Shown here piece by piece: positions 14,261 to 25,800 of a stretch of DNA of 64,000 bases. Origin of the DNA: Cinclus cinclus (Eukaryota > Chordata > Aves > Passeriformes > Cinclidae); contig NC_085047.1 of assembly GCF_963662255.1 (NCBI RefSeq), forward strand, positions 90,826,259-90,890,258. The letters are read 5' to 3'. Numbering within the stretch: the stretch's first letter is position 1; the number at the start of each line of letters is the position of its first letter. The notes under the pieces were generated by a model, which saw only the letters and a program-made list of their open reading frames with translations, was not told the origin of the DNA and ran no database searches. The translations under genes and the position numbers were made by a program.

Positions 14261-17200
14261 TGTCTCTTCCTGAGTGCATGTTCACAGTCATGGGGGAACT
14301 GCAAATGACAAAAAAACCCCTACTTTGCTCCTGATTGTCCCTGCTCACGTTTCACAGCATGGCAGTGATGGGATGGTCTTCAGGGTTTGGCAGGGAGCAG
14401 GGCACACAGGGGATGCTGTGGGGATGTGAGGAGCTGGACTCCTGTGGCTGAGCTCCTTGCTGCCGAGTGTGGTTGTCTTGAGCTGTTTTGTTTTTTTTAA
14501 AAAAAATTAAAACTTCTCTGCATTTTTCTCCCCCTGAATCTGAAGGAACCCAAATTGTTTTTCCATATGTGCATTCAGATGAAAATGCTTTTCCCCTTCT
14601 TTTTCTTTCTGTCAGAAGAACTACTGGATTTTTTTGGAGTAATATTCAAAGTCTTCCCCCCCACCCCCCCCCCCCAGGCTTATTCTTTACTTTGAACTGA
14701 TGCCTCGTTTTTCAGTAGCTGATCAGAGCTACCAAAACAGGAGTCTGATAGACAAGCAAACTTCTTAAAATTTAATTTGGTACTCTCTTAATGCATCAAG
14801 ATTAGTAATTATGTTACCAGCCATTACCATGATCTAAAAACAGTAGTAAAATAAAGATGGTGTAGGCTGGCAGTTTTTTGCTGTCCTGAATGAATTCTGT
14901 TATGGACTGTGTTCAGAATAGCTCGACATCATTGCAGGTCTTTATTACTTAGAAAGCAGGAAAGAAAATTTTGCTTTCTTTTGGAATATCTAGTACACAG
15001 AATTCACTTTTACTTTTTGTCAGACACAACATCTGGGGATTTCCATTTCTTCTGCTAGGTCTTATGCTCAAATTAGAGTGGCGAGGGCTGTTCTGAAGGA
15101 TGTGCAGCAAACTTTCTTGAGCTGCACTACTGGCAAATTATGGCAGCACTATTTTCAAATCAGTTCATAAGTTTTGATTGGCTGTGAAAGTTCCAGGTTA
15201 AAGCACATGTCTGTTTAAGACTTATTTTCCTTATCTATTGCTATCATTGAGATACAATCATGTAACTTATATAAGGGAATAAATTAAAGAAAAAAATAAG
15301 CATATAATTGTAATAATAGCTCTGTAACTGCTCTTGTTCTTCTAAGTGTGCCCTATTTTCCACACAAATAAAAATGACCTGTACCTTACCTCACACTTGA
15401 TGTTGTTGATCATTTTACTTATTTATATGCTGAGTATTTGATGTACTTCATTACTTGATTACTTGCTATTTTTATAGCAGAAGTAAATAAAAAATTGAAA
15501 TGGGAATGCCTGTTGTTAGAGGAAGCATGAATGACATGCCAAAACCCCACTGCAGGTTAGTACTGACTTCAGACCTCTATTTTTATCAGGTTTTTAAGGA
15601 TAACCCATGATAGTAATTATTTATCTGAACATGTTTTTTTTTTATATGCATAACACATATGTGACCCATATTTAGGTTGCCTTTAGAATCTCTGTGAATG
15701 CTGCTTCCTCATGTTCTTTCATGAAGGGTGTGTGTCCGCAGAGGCTTTAAAAATTACTTTTAAGGGAAAAAAAAAATCTTGAGAAATACCACACACTCTT
15801 GCTCCCAAGAAGCCTTGTGCTGTTTTTCTTTTGGTTATGTTTCCGTTTGTTTTCTTTTCCTTCCTGAGACTTATGCTGCCTGAAAGTTGCCCTGGAGTAT
15901 TTGATGGTGATACTGGTATAAGAGCCTGTGTGATGGGCCAATACCAGTGAGCAGATGACAGTTGCTGTAACCAGCTCTTCAACCCTTGCAGTCTCCTTGG
16001 AGAGGTTGCGATGTTGGAACTGCCTGCACATAATTTATAAGAAAATAAATTAACATGTATTGGGATATGAGCTTATTTTTTTTTAGCGATAGAAGTATGC
16101 AATCAAAATAATTTGGAGACCACAGCTCTAGCAGATGGAAAATTAGTTGTTTTTTTTTTTTTCCCCCTTATTTGCCACCAGATTATGGCCCTGCTAAATT
16201 CAGCCCTCTGCAAATATAGCTTCCTTCCAGCTTTCAGACACTGTGTAATGAGATGAATCCCCCAGGTAATTTGGCTGTATACACCACCACCTCCCCACCA
16301 GAAGACATAAATGAAGGGGTCTGGCTGAAAGGGAAGCCTTGTTTGCAGCCTACCTTGCCAGTGCAATTAATTGAAATGTATCCACGTGATCCCTTCCCTT
16401 TGATTTGAATGGGAGCTGGCTGGTTTCCCAGTGCAGGCAAAAGAGCTGTTTTCTTCTTCTAAAGTGAAATGCCTGTTTCTGATGCTCCATTTATTGAGGA
16501 CGGTTAAGGGAAGGAAAGGGGCACTGCCAGCCAGTGGGGTGACTGAGGCTGAGGGGTAGCAAGTGTGGTGCCATAATTGTCAGGACTGGCAGGGTCCAGC
16601 AAATGTGGAGATGAGGTGATTTGAGCAGTGTTCCCACTGATCCACCCCACTGTGCCTCCGGGCCTGGATTCCTTCTGTCCTGCCGCTCCTTTTCTTTAAG
16701 AGAAATAATTCCCTGCCCTCTACAAAAATGAAAATACAGGAGCCTGCCAAGGTACTTTGGAGGATGGCCTCTGGTGGGCTGCAGGAGCATGATCTTGCTT
16801 CCCATGACAGATGAACTGTCTTCAGATGAATCTACAGCATCGCCCTGCATGGAGTTGTGAACATGAATTTGTCCCATAGGAGCACTTAAGTGGGCCACTG
16901 GTGCAAGGGAAGCGATTCCCCCTCTTCCGACTGCCTAGTGTAAAAAACTCAGAAAAAGGAGAAGGAAGAGAAGTGGGACAGACCGACAGATGGACATCCC
17001 CTGTCTAGCTGTGTCCCCAGCCAGTGCTTTGAGATCTGGCTCTTAAATGCCAGAGACCCTCAGCCCAGCTAGCAAACAGGCTGCAATTTCAAAGCTGAGG
17101 TGGGACTGTGCTGTTAATGAGGGCTTTGCTTGAGAGCCCTGGAATCCTTCCCTTTTGCTCAAGTTAGACTGCTCCATTTCTTTTAATTTTTAACTAAGCA

Positions 17201-20200
17201 GCCTTTCTGCTAGATTGTATTTCCAGACTTCATGTGGTCTGAGGCAAGGATGCAAGTCCAGAGCAGGATTTGGTCCCCTGTGCTGCTGCACAGTCTCCTG
17301 CTCCTGAATCTCTGATAAGTTGTGTTGCCTCTGTCCCAGCTCCAGAGCTGCAAGCTGAGTTCCACACCACCTTGTCTTACAGGGGTGCTTGAGGACAAAT
17401 AGTATAAGGACTGTGAAATGCTTAAACACTGTAGAGTCAGATCTGTACACAGGAGAGGGAGGTGGCCAGTGGAGGACTGATAGGTAAACAGTCATCTGGG
17501 GAATGACAGACTGCCTTGACACCCCCTTCTTCCTACCTAAAATAAGCAAAATCAGGTGAAGCTGCCAAGGGGAATACAATTCTGAAATTATAGCATGTCT
17601 AATATTCCACAGGTGGAATTGCAAGCAAAAAAAGTGTTGACGTTTAATTAGTTATAATTTATTATTCAGTACTAAGCAGTAGGTTGATCAAATGTGATTT
17701 ATAATAAAAGTATTCTTATTTCCCCTTTATGATTGGTTTTATTACGGCAAGCAGAATGGAGGAGCACCTTAGTTTATCTTGCATGTAAGACTTTCCTGCT
17801 TTGCTGTAAAGTGTTCCTATTTTTCAGGGGGAAAAAAAAAAGAATAAGATGCTGGTGTCAGCTTGGAAGGTTATTACATAGCTACTGTCACATCAAACAG
17901 AATTAATAGCAAGAGCTTTAAAATATGTACAAAATATGTGCATTGACTTCCTACAAACTGGCATTCTTCACAGTTCCTGGTAGTAGTTATGCCAAAGTTT
18001 GTGTTTGTAAGGTCAAAGACATGATTTTTATGATGGATAATTCCAGGTAAGTTGTTTTGGTTTTATCTTCTGAATGATATATTTTTGCTCCTTACAACAG
18101 GGAGCACACACTTGGGCCTCTGTGTTGCTGCACACAATGCTGGACCTTGCTACTGTGCTGCTGGAAAAGCACCCATATGGAAAGTCGCTGGATAAGCCAC
18201 TTATGAGGGAAGAGAAGAGTGCTGACAAAGGAGGGGAGGGTGTGCAGGAACTGGCAATCCCTCTGGGTGACAGAAGGGGAACTGGGTGATATCACGAGGG
18301 TGATTTCTGCAGATCCATGATCTCACTGCTCTTGACCTAAAGGGGTGGAGTAGTTCTTGAGGTTTATTGCAGTGATAGGCAAGACAGACACATGGACTAG
18401 GAAGGGCTGTCTGAATAAAAGTACTTCAGGCTATTATGACCTTCAGAAAGAAATGTTGCATACATTTCTAGTTGCTTATAAAATTCTTCTGCTTGGAGTA
18501 GATGAATTCTTTCTTATACAAGTCTTTACACTGTTCATTTTCTCTGTCTCCCAAAATAGGGTGGGAGAAGGGCAGGAAGAGAGCAGCATAGTGGGTGAGG
18601 TGGGAGGGTGAATAGTGAGCATGGAAGTTGTTAGTGCCACACGTATGTGGTAATAATATCTGTTTCCTAAAAATATGCAAATAGGCCAACTAGTATGTAA
18701 TAAAAAACTTGAAGGCAGTTTCATGTTGAACACACATTTCTTCATGCTAATAATGTGAAGGAAGTCCAATAATCAAAACACTTATTCATAGGTGGGTTTT
18801 TTGAATTGGAGAGCCCGCAGACTCTTTCTGAGTCTATAAAGTTCTTTGGAGTCTTGTGAGAGATTGTACTGAGAACACTTGAAGTTTTAAAAGATGACTC
18901 ACTGTATTTTCCCCTCCAAATAATTAAGTTGTTTCACTGAACTCATCTTCACTGGTCTGGTATGTAATGACTTGTTTTTCCCTCTGCTGATGCCTACATT
19001 TATTCCTCTAATAGTGTTCTTAAACGTAAAACTTCTTTATGAACTTTTTATAGTGCTACAATTGATCAGTAATCTAGAAGTTCATAGCTGCATGGAGGAT
19101 TGCCACAGATAACATACTTCTGTGCAGCTTCTTGGTCTGAGCATTGAACAAACCACGCTTGAATGAAATCCAGTCTTTGCAGTGCATTTTCACTCAGGTT
19201 GGGGCAGGAATTTATGCCCCAGCTCTCTCTTCTGCCCTGTGGTCCAGCCCTGGCCAGGTGGGCAAGTCCAGACAGACATTACCTTGACTGATCCTTCATC
19301 CAGAGAATCCCGAGTTTGCTCTGAGATTCAAGGACAAAGTTAATGTCTGCTGGTGTTGAGGATGCAGGGCTTCCTTCGCAAGCCAATACTCTGCCTGCGT
19401 TTTGTGAAGGCTGGGGAGTGGAGCAAGCCCTTGCAATGCCCTGGTGAGACAATGGCAAGCACAGGTTACTTGGTATCATTGGGAGGAGAGGGGGAAAGGA
19501 GTAATTTATATTCGTGACTCCTGATGGGTGAAACAGTGAGTAGCAGGAGGGAGGTGCGACAGAATGGAAGCAGTGTGGCCAGCGGCCGCCAGCTGGCCTC
19601 GGGATGGTGGCAGCACGCCTGGGAGGGGAGATCCCTGGGCCCCTGCCAGCGAGTTTGGGAGGAAAGCAGCTACCGATGGTGTTAGTCAGTGTGACTGCTG
19701 AGTGCTGTTCAAAGGCCTGGAGCATAAGGACGGATTGGGCGTTATCTCGTTTCCTCTTTCACATAACCCCAGGGAAAAGGGAGAACATTAATGAAACCCT
19801 GGAGCTGAATGGAGCCAGATCCAGGCTGAAATGTGTAAAGAATTCCTCACAAGAGATTTGTCTTTTTGGTCCTTTTGTACTTTTGCACAGGCATAACCTT
19901 CCTGGTTGCATGTTGTTCATTTTCCCTTGGCTGCCACTGCTCCTGTTTAACCCTTAAAGATAATAACATACATTAGTAATGGTGAGGAAGAATGCTTTTG
20001 GTAACATTAATGTCCAACATGGTGTGATACAATTTCTCTAATGTTTTGGCTTAATACTGTGCACACTGTGCCAGCAGTAGTACGGGATGATTCAGAGACT
20101 GCTGTTAGGCTTATTAGGGATGCTTTTTCAGAGCTTGTGTAGGAGGCCCCAGAAGACATCCAGAAGATTGACCACAGTATTTGTATTTGAAAATGGTGGC

Positions 20201-22163
20201 AAAAACAGGCTGCTGGAGAATTAAAGCTCAGTCAGCCTAACTTTGAACCCTAGCAAGTCATGAGTGCAACTAACAGTCAATATATAAGCACTTACTGAAT
20301 AATACAGCATTAAAAGAGCCACATGGACTTCTAAGAACAGATAGTTTAAAGCAGCCAATTTTCCAGGTCTGGCAGAGGAGCATGCCTTGTAAACAGAAAG
20401 GAGGAAATAAATGGGGTGTATCTGCTGATGCTGTCTCACACAAAATTTCATAAGCAAACAAGAGGCTTTAGAATCTGAGTAACAGTAATTGACTTTGCTA
20501 GAGCACAAGCCTTGCAAATTCTCTTCTGTGTATCCACTTGTCCACTCTTACCACTCTTGTTGTTGTGGATCATTTGCATAAGTGATGCTGATGCGTCCTC
20601 CTGTTCCTTCATCATCCCCTTGCAAGGCATATTAGCTTGGACTCAGTGCTTGGTTTTGGAAGGGAGATGTGCAGCTGTGTGAAAAGAAGAATTTGGACAG
20701 GAACGGATGTTTTGACACAGAGCTACCAACAGGACCCCCCTAAACAGAGCCTGCCTGATTGCAGCTTGCAGGAATTCTCTCCTTTACCACTTGCATTTAA
20801 TAACTTGATCAGTGACTCGGATGCTGCAGCTGAAAGTTGGCTTACGAAGTTTGTGGACATCTTTGACTTGGAGGAGCCTTTAGGGATAGAGGAGATTAGT
20901 TAGAAATGACCTTGGCAGTCTGAAAAGAGGTGCTACAATCAAGAAGTTGAAATTGCATGAAGATAAGTTAAAAGAGTGGTGCTCACTAAAGAGAATTCAA
21001 ATGACCTGTGCCATTTGGAGGTTTATTAAAATGCCTATCATGTTGTATGATGTGCCTGCATAGAAAAACAGATCTTATTTTGGAAATGCTGTGCATTAAA
21101 TATACAGAAAGGTCAGCCTAGATTACTTTAAAGAGACTCTATTTATTACTGGAAAAGCCTGAGAGTCATTGTCCTGTCAGAGGAGGATAACAGAAGGGCC
21201 TTGTTAAAGCAACACAGCACTTGAAGATTTGAAATGTACTGGCTGGTGCATGCCTCTTTACTGAAACCTAGGAACAGGGTTGGATCCATGGATGGCAAAT
21301 CTATTTTGATGGTATCTTAGTGCATCTGTAGGCTTTGTGAGTGATATAGAAAGGATATAATAGCCCTTCCCAGGAATTAAAATAACTTTTTTTTTTCTCT
21401 AAAGCAGCATTTCTTCCTCCAGTGCTCTTGTGTCATAAAGGAGACAGGTACAGTGAGGTAGGTAGCTGAAATCAGAGATCCTGAAATGGGACTCATGTCC
21501 TGACAGACCTTTAATGACTGTGTCAGTTTGGCCCATGGCTGTGCTGTCCATGCAACAAGGTGTGCGCATCTCCTTAAGCATCAGGATGCAGCTGCAAGGA
21601 TCCATCCAGTTGTGCTGGGCATTATGTCACCATTCCGTTTGTCTTCCCCTGTCATGGGCACTGCGGAGGAGGAGGCTGAGCTTAATGGCAGGGATGTTGT
21701 GTTACTTCTTAACAGCAGCAGTCTTGTGGAAACCCTTCTCCTGTTACTCATAAGCATTTTAGAGGAGGGGAAGCTTTTGACAGCTTCCAACATCAATCTG
21801 ATCAGCTGCTGCAACTCCAGTCCTGCAGTGCCAGGTGTGCCATCTGCTCGTGGCCAGCAGCACTTAGATCCCTTCAGTCTGCTCCTGCTTCAGTCAGCTC
21901 TGCCACTGCCACTGGCCCCAGGAGAGGACACTTGGTGAGGAGCACAGGTCTGGCAGTGAATCTGGAGCTTCCATCACTTCCTAGCAAGAAGCCCTCAAAT
22001 GAGCAGTGTGGTTCATCCTAGGGCATTGCTCCAGGCCTGGCTCAGGTGTAGCAGTAACCCTTTTGAAAAAGTTGTATTTAAATATTGCAGGGAGTTCAAG
22101 AGAAGACAAATGGCTGTCTGTCCTCTCATCATTTGAGAGCAGACTATTTCAGTTGGTGCCATT
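14261..22163. other. Non-coding stretch with a poly-C tract and one doubtful CR1-like frame
   Basis: No exon was recognised. A C-rich run (14656-14675, interrupted by one A) is present. The frame at 20637-20903 contains 'FNNLISDSDAAAESWLTKF', which faintly recalls the CR1 reverse-transcriptase stretch before the catalytic motif. The aspartate pair of that motif is not present, so at most this is an old decayed fragment. Confidence 0.5.
14656..14675. repeat. Poly-C tract
   Basis: Twenty bases of C with a single A at the eighth position, followed by an ordinary unique sequence. Poly-C runs of this kind recur at 220, 22874 and 33865 in the same orientation. Confidence 0.9.
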
Positions 22164-22362
22164 TTATAGAACCGTAGAATTTGGGGTGGAAGGGACATTT
22201 AGAGGCCATCTAGTCAATGTCCCTGCAGTGAGCAGGGACATCTTCAACTCCATCAGGTTGCTGAGAGCCCCGTCCAGTCTGATCCAGGGTCGAGGCAGCT
22301 ACCGGCTCTATGGGCAACCTGTTGCAGCATTTCGCCGCCATCGTAGTGAAAAATTTCTTATT
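22164..22362 (-). mobile_element. CR1 LINE 3' fragment, minus strand, directly upstream of a CpG island
   Basis: Shows 'atagaaccgtagaatttggggtggaagggacatttagaggccatctagtc', followed by the blocks for 'gcagggacacctt', 'ggttgct..agagccccgtcca' and 'gggcaacctgttgcag', ending near 'gtagtgaaaaatttctta'. This is the usual reverse-complemented CR1 3' region, diverged and 5'-truncated. Unlike the other CR1 copies here it retains several CpG dinucleotides (for example 'tttcgccgccatcg'). Confidence 0.9.
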
Positions 22363-22439
22363 TGAACGGCTGCAATTGTGACTTTTTACCTGAACTTGAG
22401 TCAGTCTGGTTTGGAGGGAGGTCCAGCTCTGATTTACGT

Positions 22440-22760
22440 AGATTTGCTTTTAGCATTTGGCCGCCTGGGCTCTGCTTTGAGCCGCAGCTGCGATGACACT
22501 GACGGGACGGACTGCAAGGGGAACCCCAGGGGCGTTTGGGGCTTTTTTCCCCCGTGTTTTGAGCAGGCTTTGCCTTTCCAGCGTGGCGATGTGGGTTGGA
22601 TAGGGGAGGGCGCTGCAGGGCAGGGAGGGGCTCCTTCGCGGGCCGGGGACGTGCGGAGAGGCGGCTGCTCGGGCCCGGCCGCGGCTCTCGGGCTCCGCCC
22701 GCCGGTGCGAGCGCGGCCGGGCCGGGCCGGGCTGGGCCCGGGAACATCGTGAGGGAATAC
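22440..22760. promoter_or_regulatory. CpG island, probable promoter (gene and direction not proven)
   Basis: Very GC-rich block with roughly twenty CpG dinucleotides between 22635 and 22735, where the surrounding kilobases have almost none. A GC-box core CCGCCC lies at 22695-22700. No TATA box and no coding exon with LIMS1-like phase was found. A possible first-exon donor (AAG followed by GTGAGG) is at 22982. Since LIMS1 has an internal ATG in its common exon, a non-coding first exon here could drive the short MANAL form. A minus-strand or unrelated transcript is equally possible. Confidence 0.6.
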
Positions 22761-22873
22761 CTCGCTTCTGCTGAGCTAGAGGGATACTCCCTGCGTCTTC
22801 CTCCCTTGTGCTGTGTATGGCACCTACTGGTCCTTTGCCCGACAGCAGCTGCATTCACTAACCCGCTCCCCCT

Positions 22874-22894
22874 CCCCCCCCCCCCCCCCCCCCC
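22874..22894. repeat. Poly-C tract, 21 bases uninterrupted
   Basis: Pure C run about 110 bases beyond the CpG island. It lies inside artefactual P-rich and G-rich open frames on the two strands. Such runs can form unusual structures and are often mis-sized in assemblies. Confidence 0.93.
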
Positions 22895-25800
22895 AACCCA
22901 GCCTTCTCCCATTTTGGTGGCTGGGAGAGAGTGCTTGAGAGAGGAGGACATGGGTTAAAGCTCCTTGCAGCTGGGGTGAAGGTGAGGGAGGAAGGAGTGT
23001 AAGGGGAGGGGGAAGGAAGAGCGTCGGAAGGAGAAAAAAGGAACTTGGCAGTGAGCTCCTAGGTCAGTTCAGGCATCTCTTGTATACACCCTCGGCACAC
23101 TGGAACAGCTGAGGCATGAGTACATATTTCCTTCTGCTTGTTTTGCCTGGGAGATGGTGATTTCAGGGGGTGATGAAGCAGACAACTGCAGGGTGTGAAT
23201 GTCTGGCTTCTCCACCAGCTCCTGGCAATGCAGGCATCTCAAAGGTCTCCTTGCAGAGGGTGGCTTGGCTTTTGTTGCCTGGAGCAGAGAGGACACTGAC
23301 TTGTCCAGAAGCTGCAGTATTGAGCATCCTGGAGCAGCTCTGGGGATTTGGTTCTACCTGTGTTCTGCAGTTCTAGTTCATGTTGGCCTGCTAGAGGACC
23401 AAAGAAAAATACTCTTCATCTGTGGAAATGAATCAGTGGTTCCATTCCCTAGTTAATTTTTGATTGTAGACTAACTTTTTTGTCTAATTCGACGCCTGGT
23501 GCCCGTCCAGCCCCCTCTCTCTTACCTCAGGAGTTTCGTGATGACTGCAGAGCCACATCTGCTGACCCCTTTCGCAGGAAGCCCTGGTGCCAGGAGCAGC
23601 TGGTGGGCTTGGCTGAACTGTGTGACTTTGCTTAGAGTTGTTTGTGTTGACTCTGCCCTGCACTTCCCATCAGGCCTGATCTGGACAACCACAGACTGCA
23701 ACAATCTGTCAGTGCCTATGAGCACAGTCTCTCTGGGGCTGGTCTTGTTCTGCTCTCATTGACCATAATTTTGTTCACAAGTTTTCTTTTAGCATGACTC
23801 TTTTGGAAAGCACCAACTATTGTGATGTGAACAAAACTGAAAAACGTGGTTTAGCCAGGCCAACTGGTTAATGAATTGCTCAAACATGCTTTAAAACGTT
23901 AATTGAAGAGTTAATACTTGTTTTCCTAGTTCCCTTTTAATGGATGCTTATTCACATTAACCATGAAGTGTTGCAGCTTTTACAGTTATCATGAGTCAAC
24001 AGAGTGTCCTTGCCTTTTTATAGAAATGGAACTGCTGGCGTAAGAGGAATATATTAAATGGCATGAATTGCAGTAGCAGCCAAGGCCTCTCATTCTGTAT
24101 AAATGGTGTGTTGTGAATTTCTTCATCCTCAAGAGCAACCTTGACGTTTGCCACATTACAAAGCTGTAGTGCATTCTTTTGCCTGGGAGGGTAACTGTCC
24201 AATGATCAGTTTATGGAATTTACTGCTGCTTTTGTACTTAAAGGATCTTTGCAGGAAGAGATAAGAAGTTCAAATGAGGAAACACTATGTGACAGTATGG
24301 GAAACAGCAGCTTGGAAAGATAACTTACATTGTTAATTTGTCCACAGAAAAGGGTTAGCGATAATGTTAAGTGGCCTGAAGACAGAAATAGGAGCAAGAA
24401 ACAGGATGTAGAGACATGATGAAGCAAGAGCAAAATGAGGCTCTGTTGGTATGGCATAGCATTATTTTGTGTATATGGTGAAAGCAGGTGGTAAGGAAAC
24501 TTTCCTGTGTGACCATTTTGGAGGGCACACTGGCAGTCAGGGGACCGAAGCCTGAAGCTGTACTTCCCTACAGAGATGGGGAACAGTTCTGCCTGCAGCA
24601 CATCCTGCATGTCCCCTGCACAGATCAGGTTGTGGCCCCATTTCTTTGTCACTGATGGTGAGCAAGGTTTCAGGATTCGCTTGCTGCTGATCTGTGTAGC
24701 ACCTAGCGGGGAAATGTTTTAAGGGTATTCCTGCTTTAACCTGCAAAGGATTGCCAGAGGCTTTTCAGGTGTGCCAGGGATTCAAATTGCTCTGTGAGAT
24801 GGTGATTATTTTTTGCCTCCAGTTAGTTCTTGTCGTGTGCTGAGATTGTCAGAGATGGCAGTAGCTTTGCAGTGTGTGACACTGTGTGCCTTCCTCTCAG
24901 GGAAGAAAATCAGAGGGAATTCCTCTTTCTCAACAGGTAGGGAGGTGGGGAGATGTGGTCTTCCCACTCCACATAGCACTGACAGAGATGCTTGTGATAT
25001 GTTGAAGTGGCCCTGCTTTACTCTTTCCTGCTCATCAGTGATTCCAGGGGTTGCTCTTCCCATAAAAGGACCTGGAATGCTGTCGTGCTGTTCTTACGGT
25101 TTTATTCTTCTGTGCCATACACCGATGGTATAATGAAAGCTTTAGCCTTTCCTATGAGGTAGAAGGTTTGCTTCCTTCTCTGTCCTTGGTGGTTTTGAGA
25201 TGGAGAATTGGCATGACACAATTTGTGAAGCTGAACTGTGAATTTTGATAGATTTATCCTCTTCTTTACAGCATCAGGTTGTTACAGGGTCAGAGAAGGA
25301 AGTGGTTTACTGGGTCACTTCTTTTTTTTTTTATCACAACTACCAGTAATAACCACAGGGAAAACATACAAACAGTGGGCATTTGATGTGAAACTTTATA
25401 TGGGAAAGGCTGCTTACTGTTAACGTGCTGCCAGTGAGGCTACAGACTGACAGTAAGTGTCCACCTAGTCACTGGGGCTGAGGGTCTGAGGGTCTGGCTG
25501 AGGTATCTGCTGGAGTGTACATTGTGCTGCCTTCTGAGCCAGCAGTCTGGCTATGAATTATATGGACTTTTAGTCATTCACAGGGAAATTCTTGGGAGCT
25601 GGAGCTGTGCAGGGGAATGATGATAAATAGAATTAGGAAGAGGACGAATAATAGTTTTACTTGCTGGGTTTTATTGCTACTAACAGCAAGCAGCATGGTA
25701 ACAGAGCTTCTAGCACGCTCCTTTGTTGTTCTGGAAATGCGCAGAGGTAATCTGGTATTGGCAGTAGTTTTTATCCATTGCTCACTGTGAGTGTTTTTAG

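Noticed and set aside
20637..20903. Possible CR1 reverse-transcriptase fragment
   Set aside because: Only a faint resemblance around FNNLISDSDAAAESWLTKF; the catalytic aspartate pair is not visible and the flanks do not continue the CR1 pattern, so it was not called.
22358..22951. 197-residue minus-strand open frame across the CpG island
   Set aside because: Length is explained by GC-rich sequence with few stops plus the poly-C run (GGGGGGG); no family features, and the other frames here are equally open.
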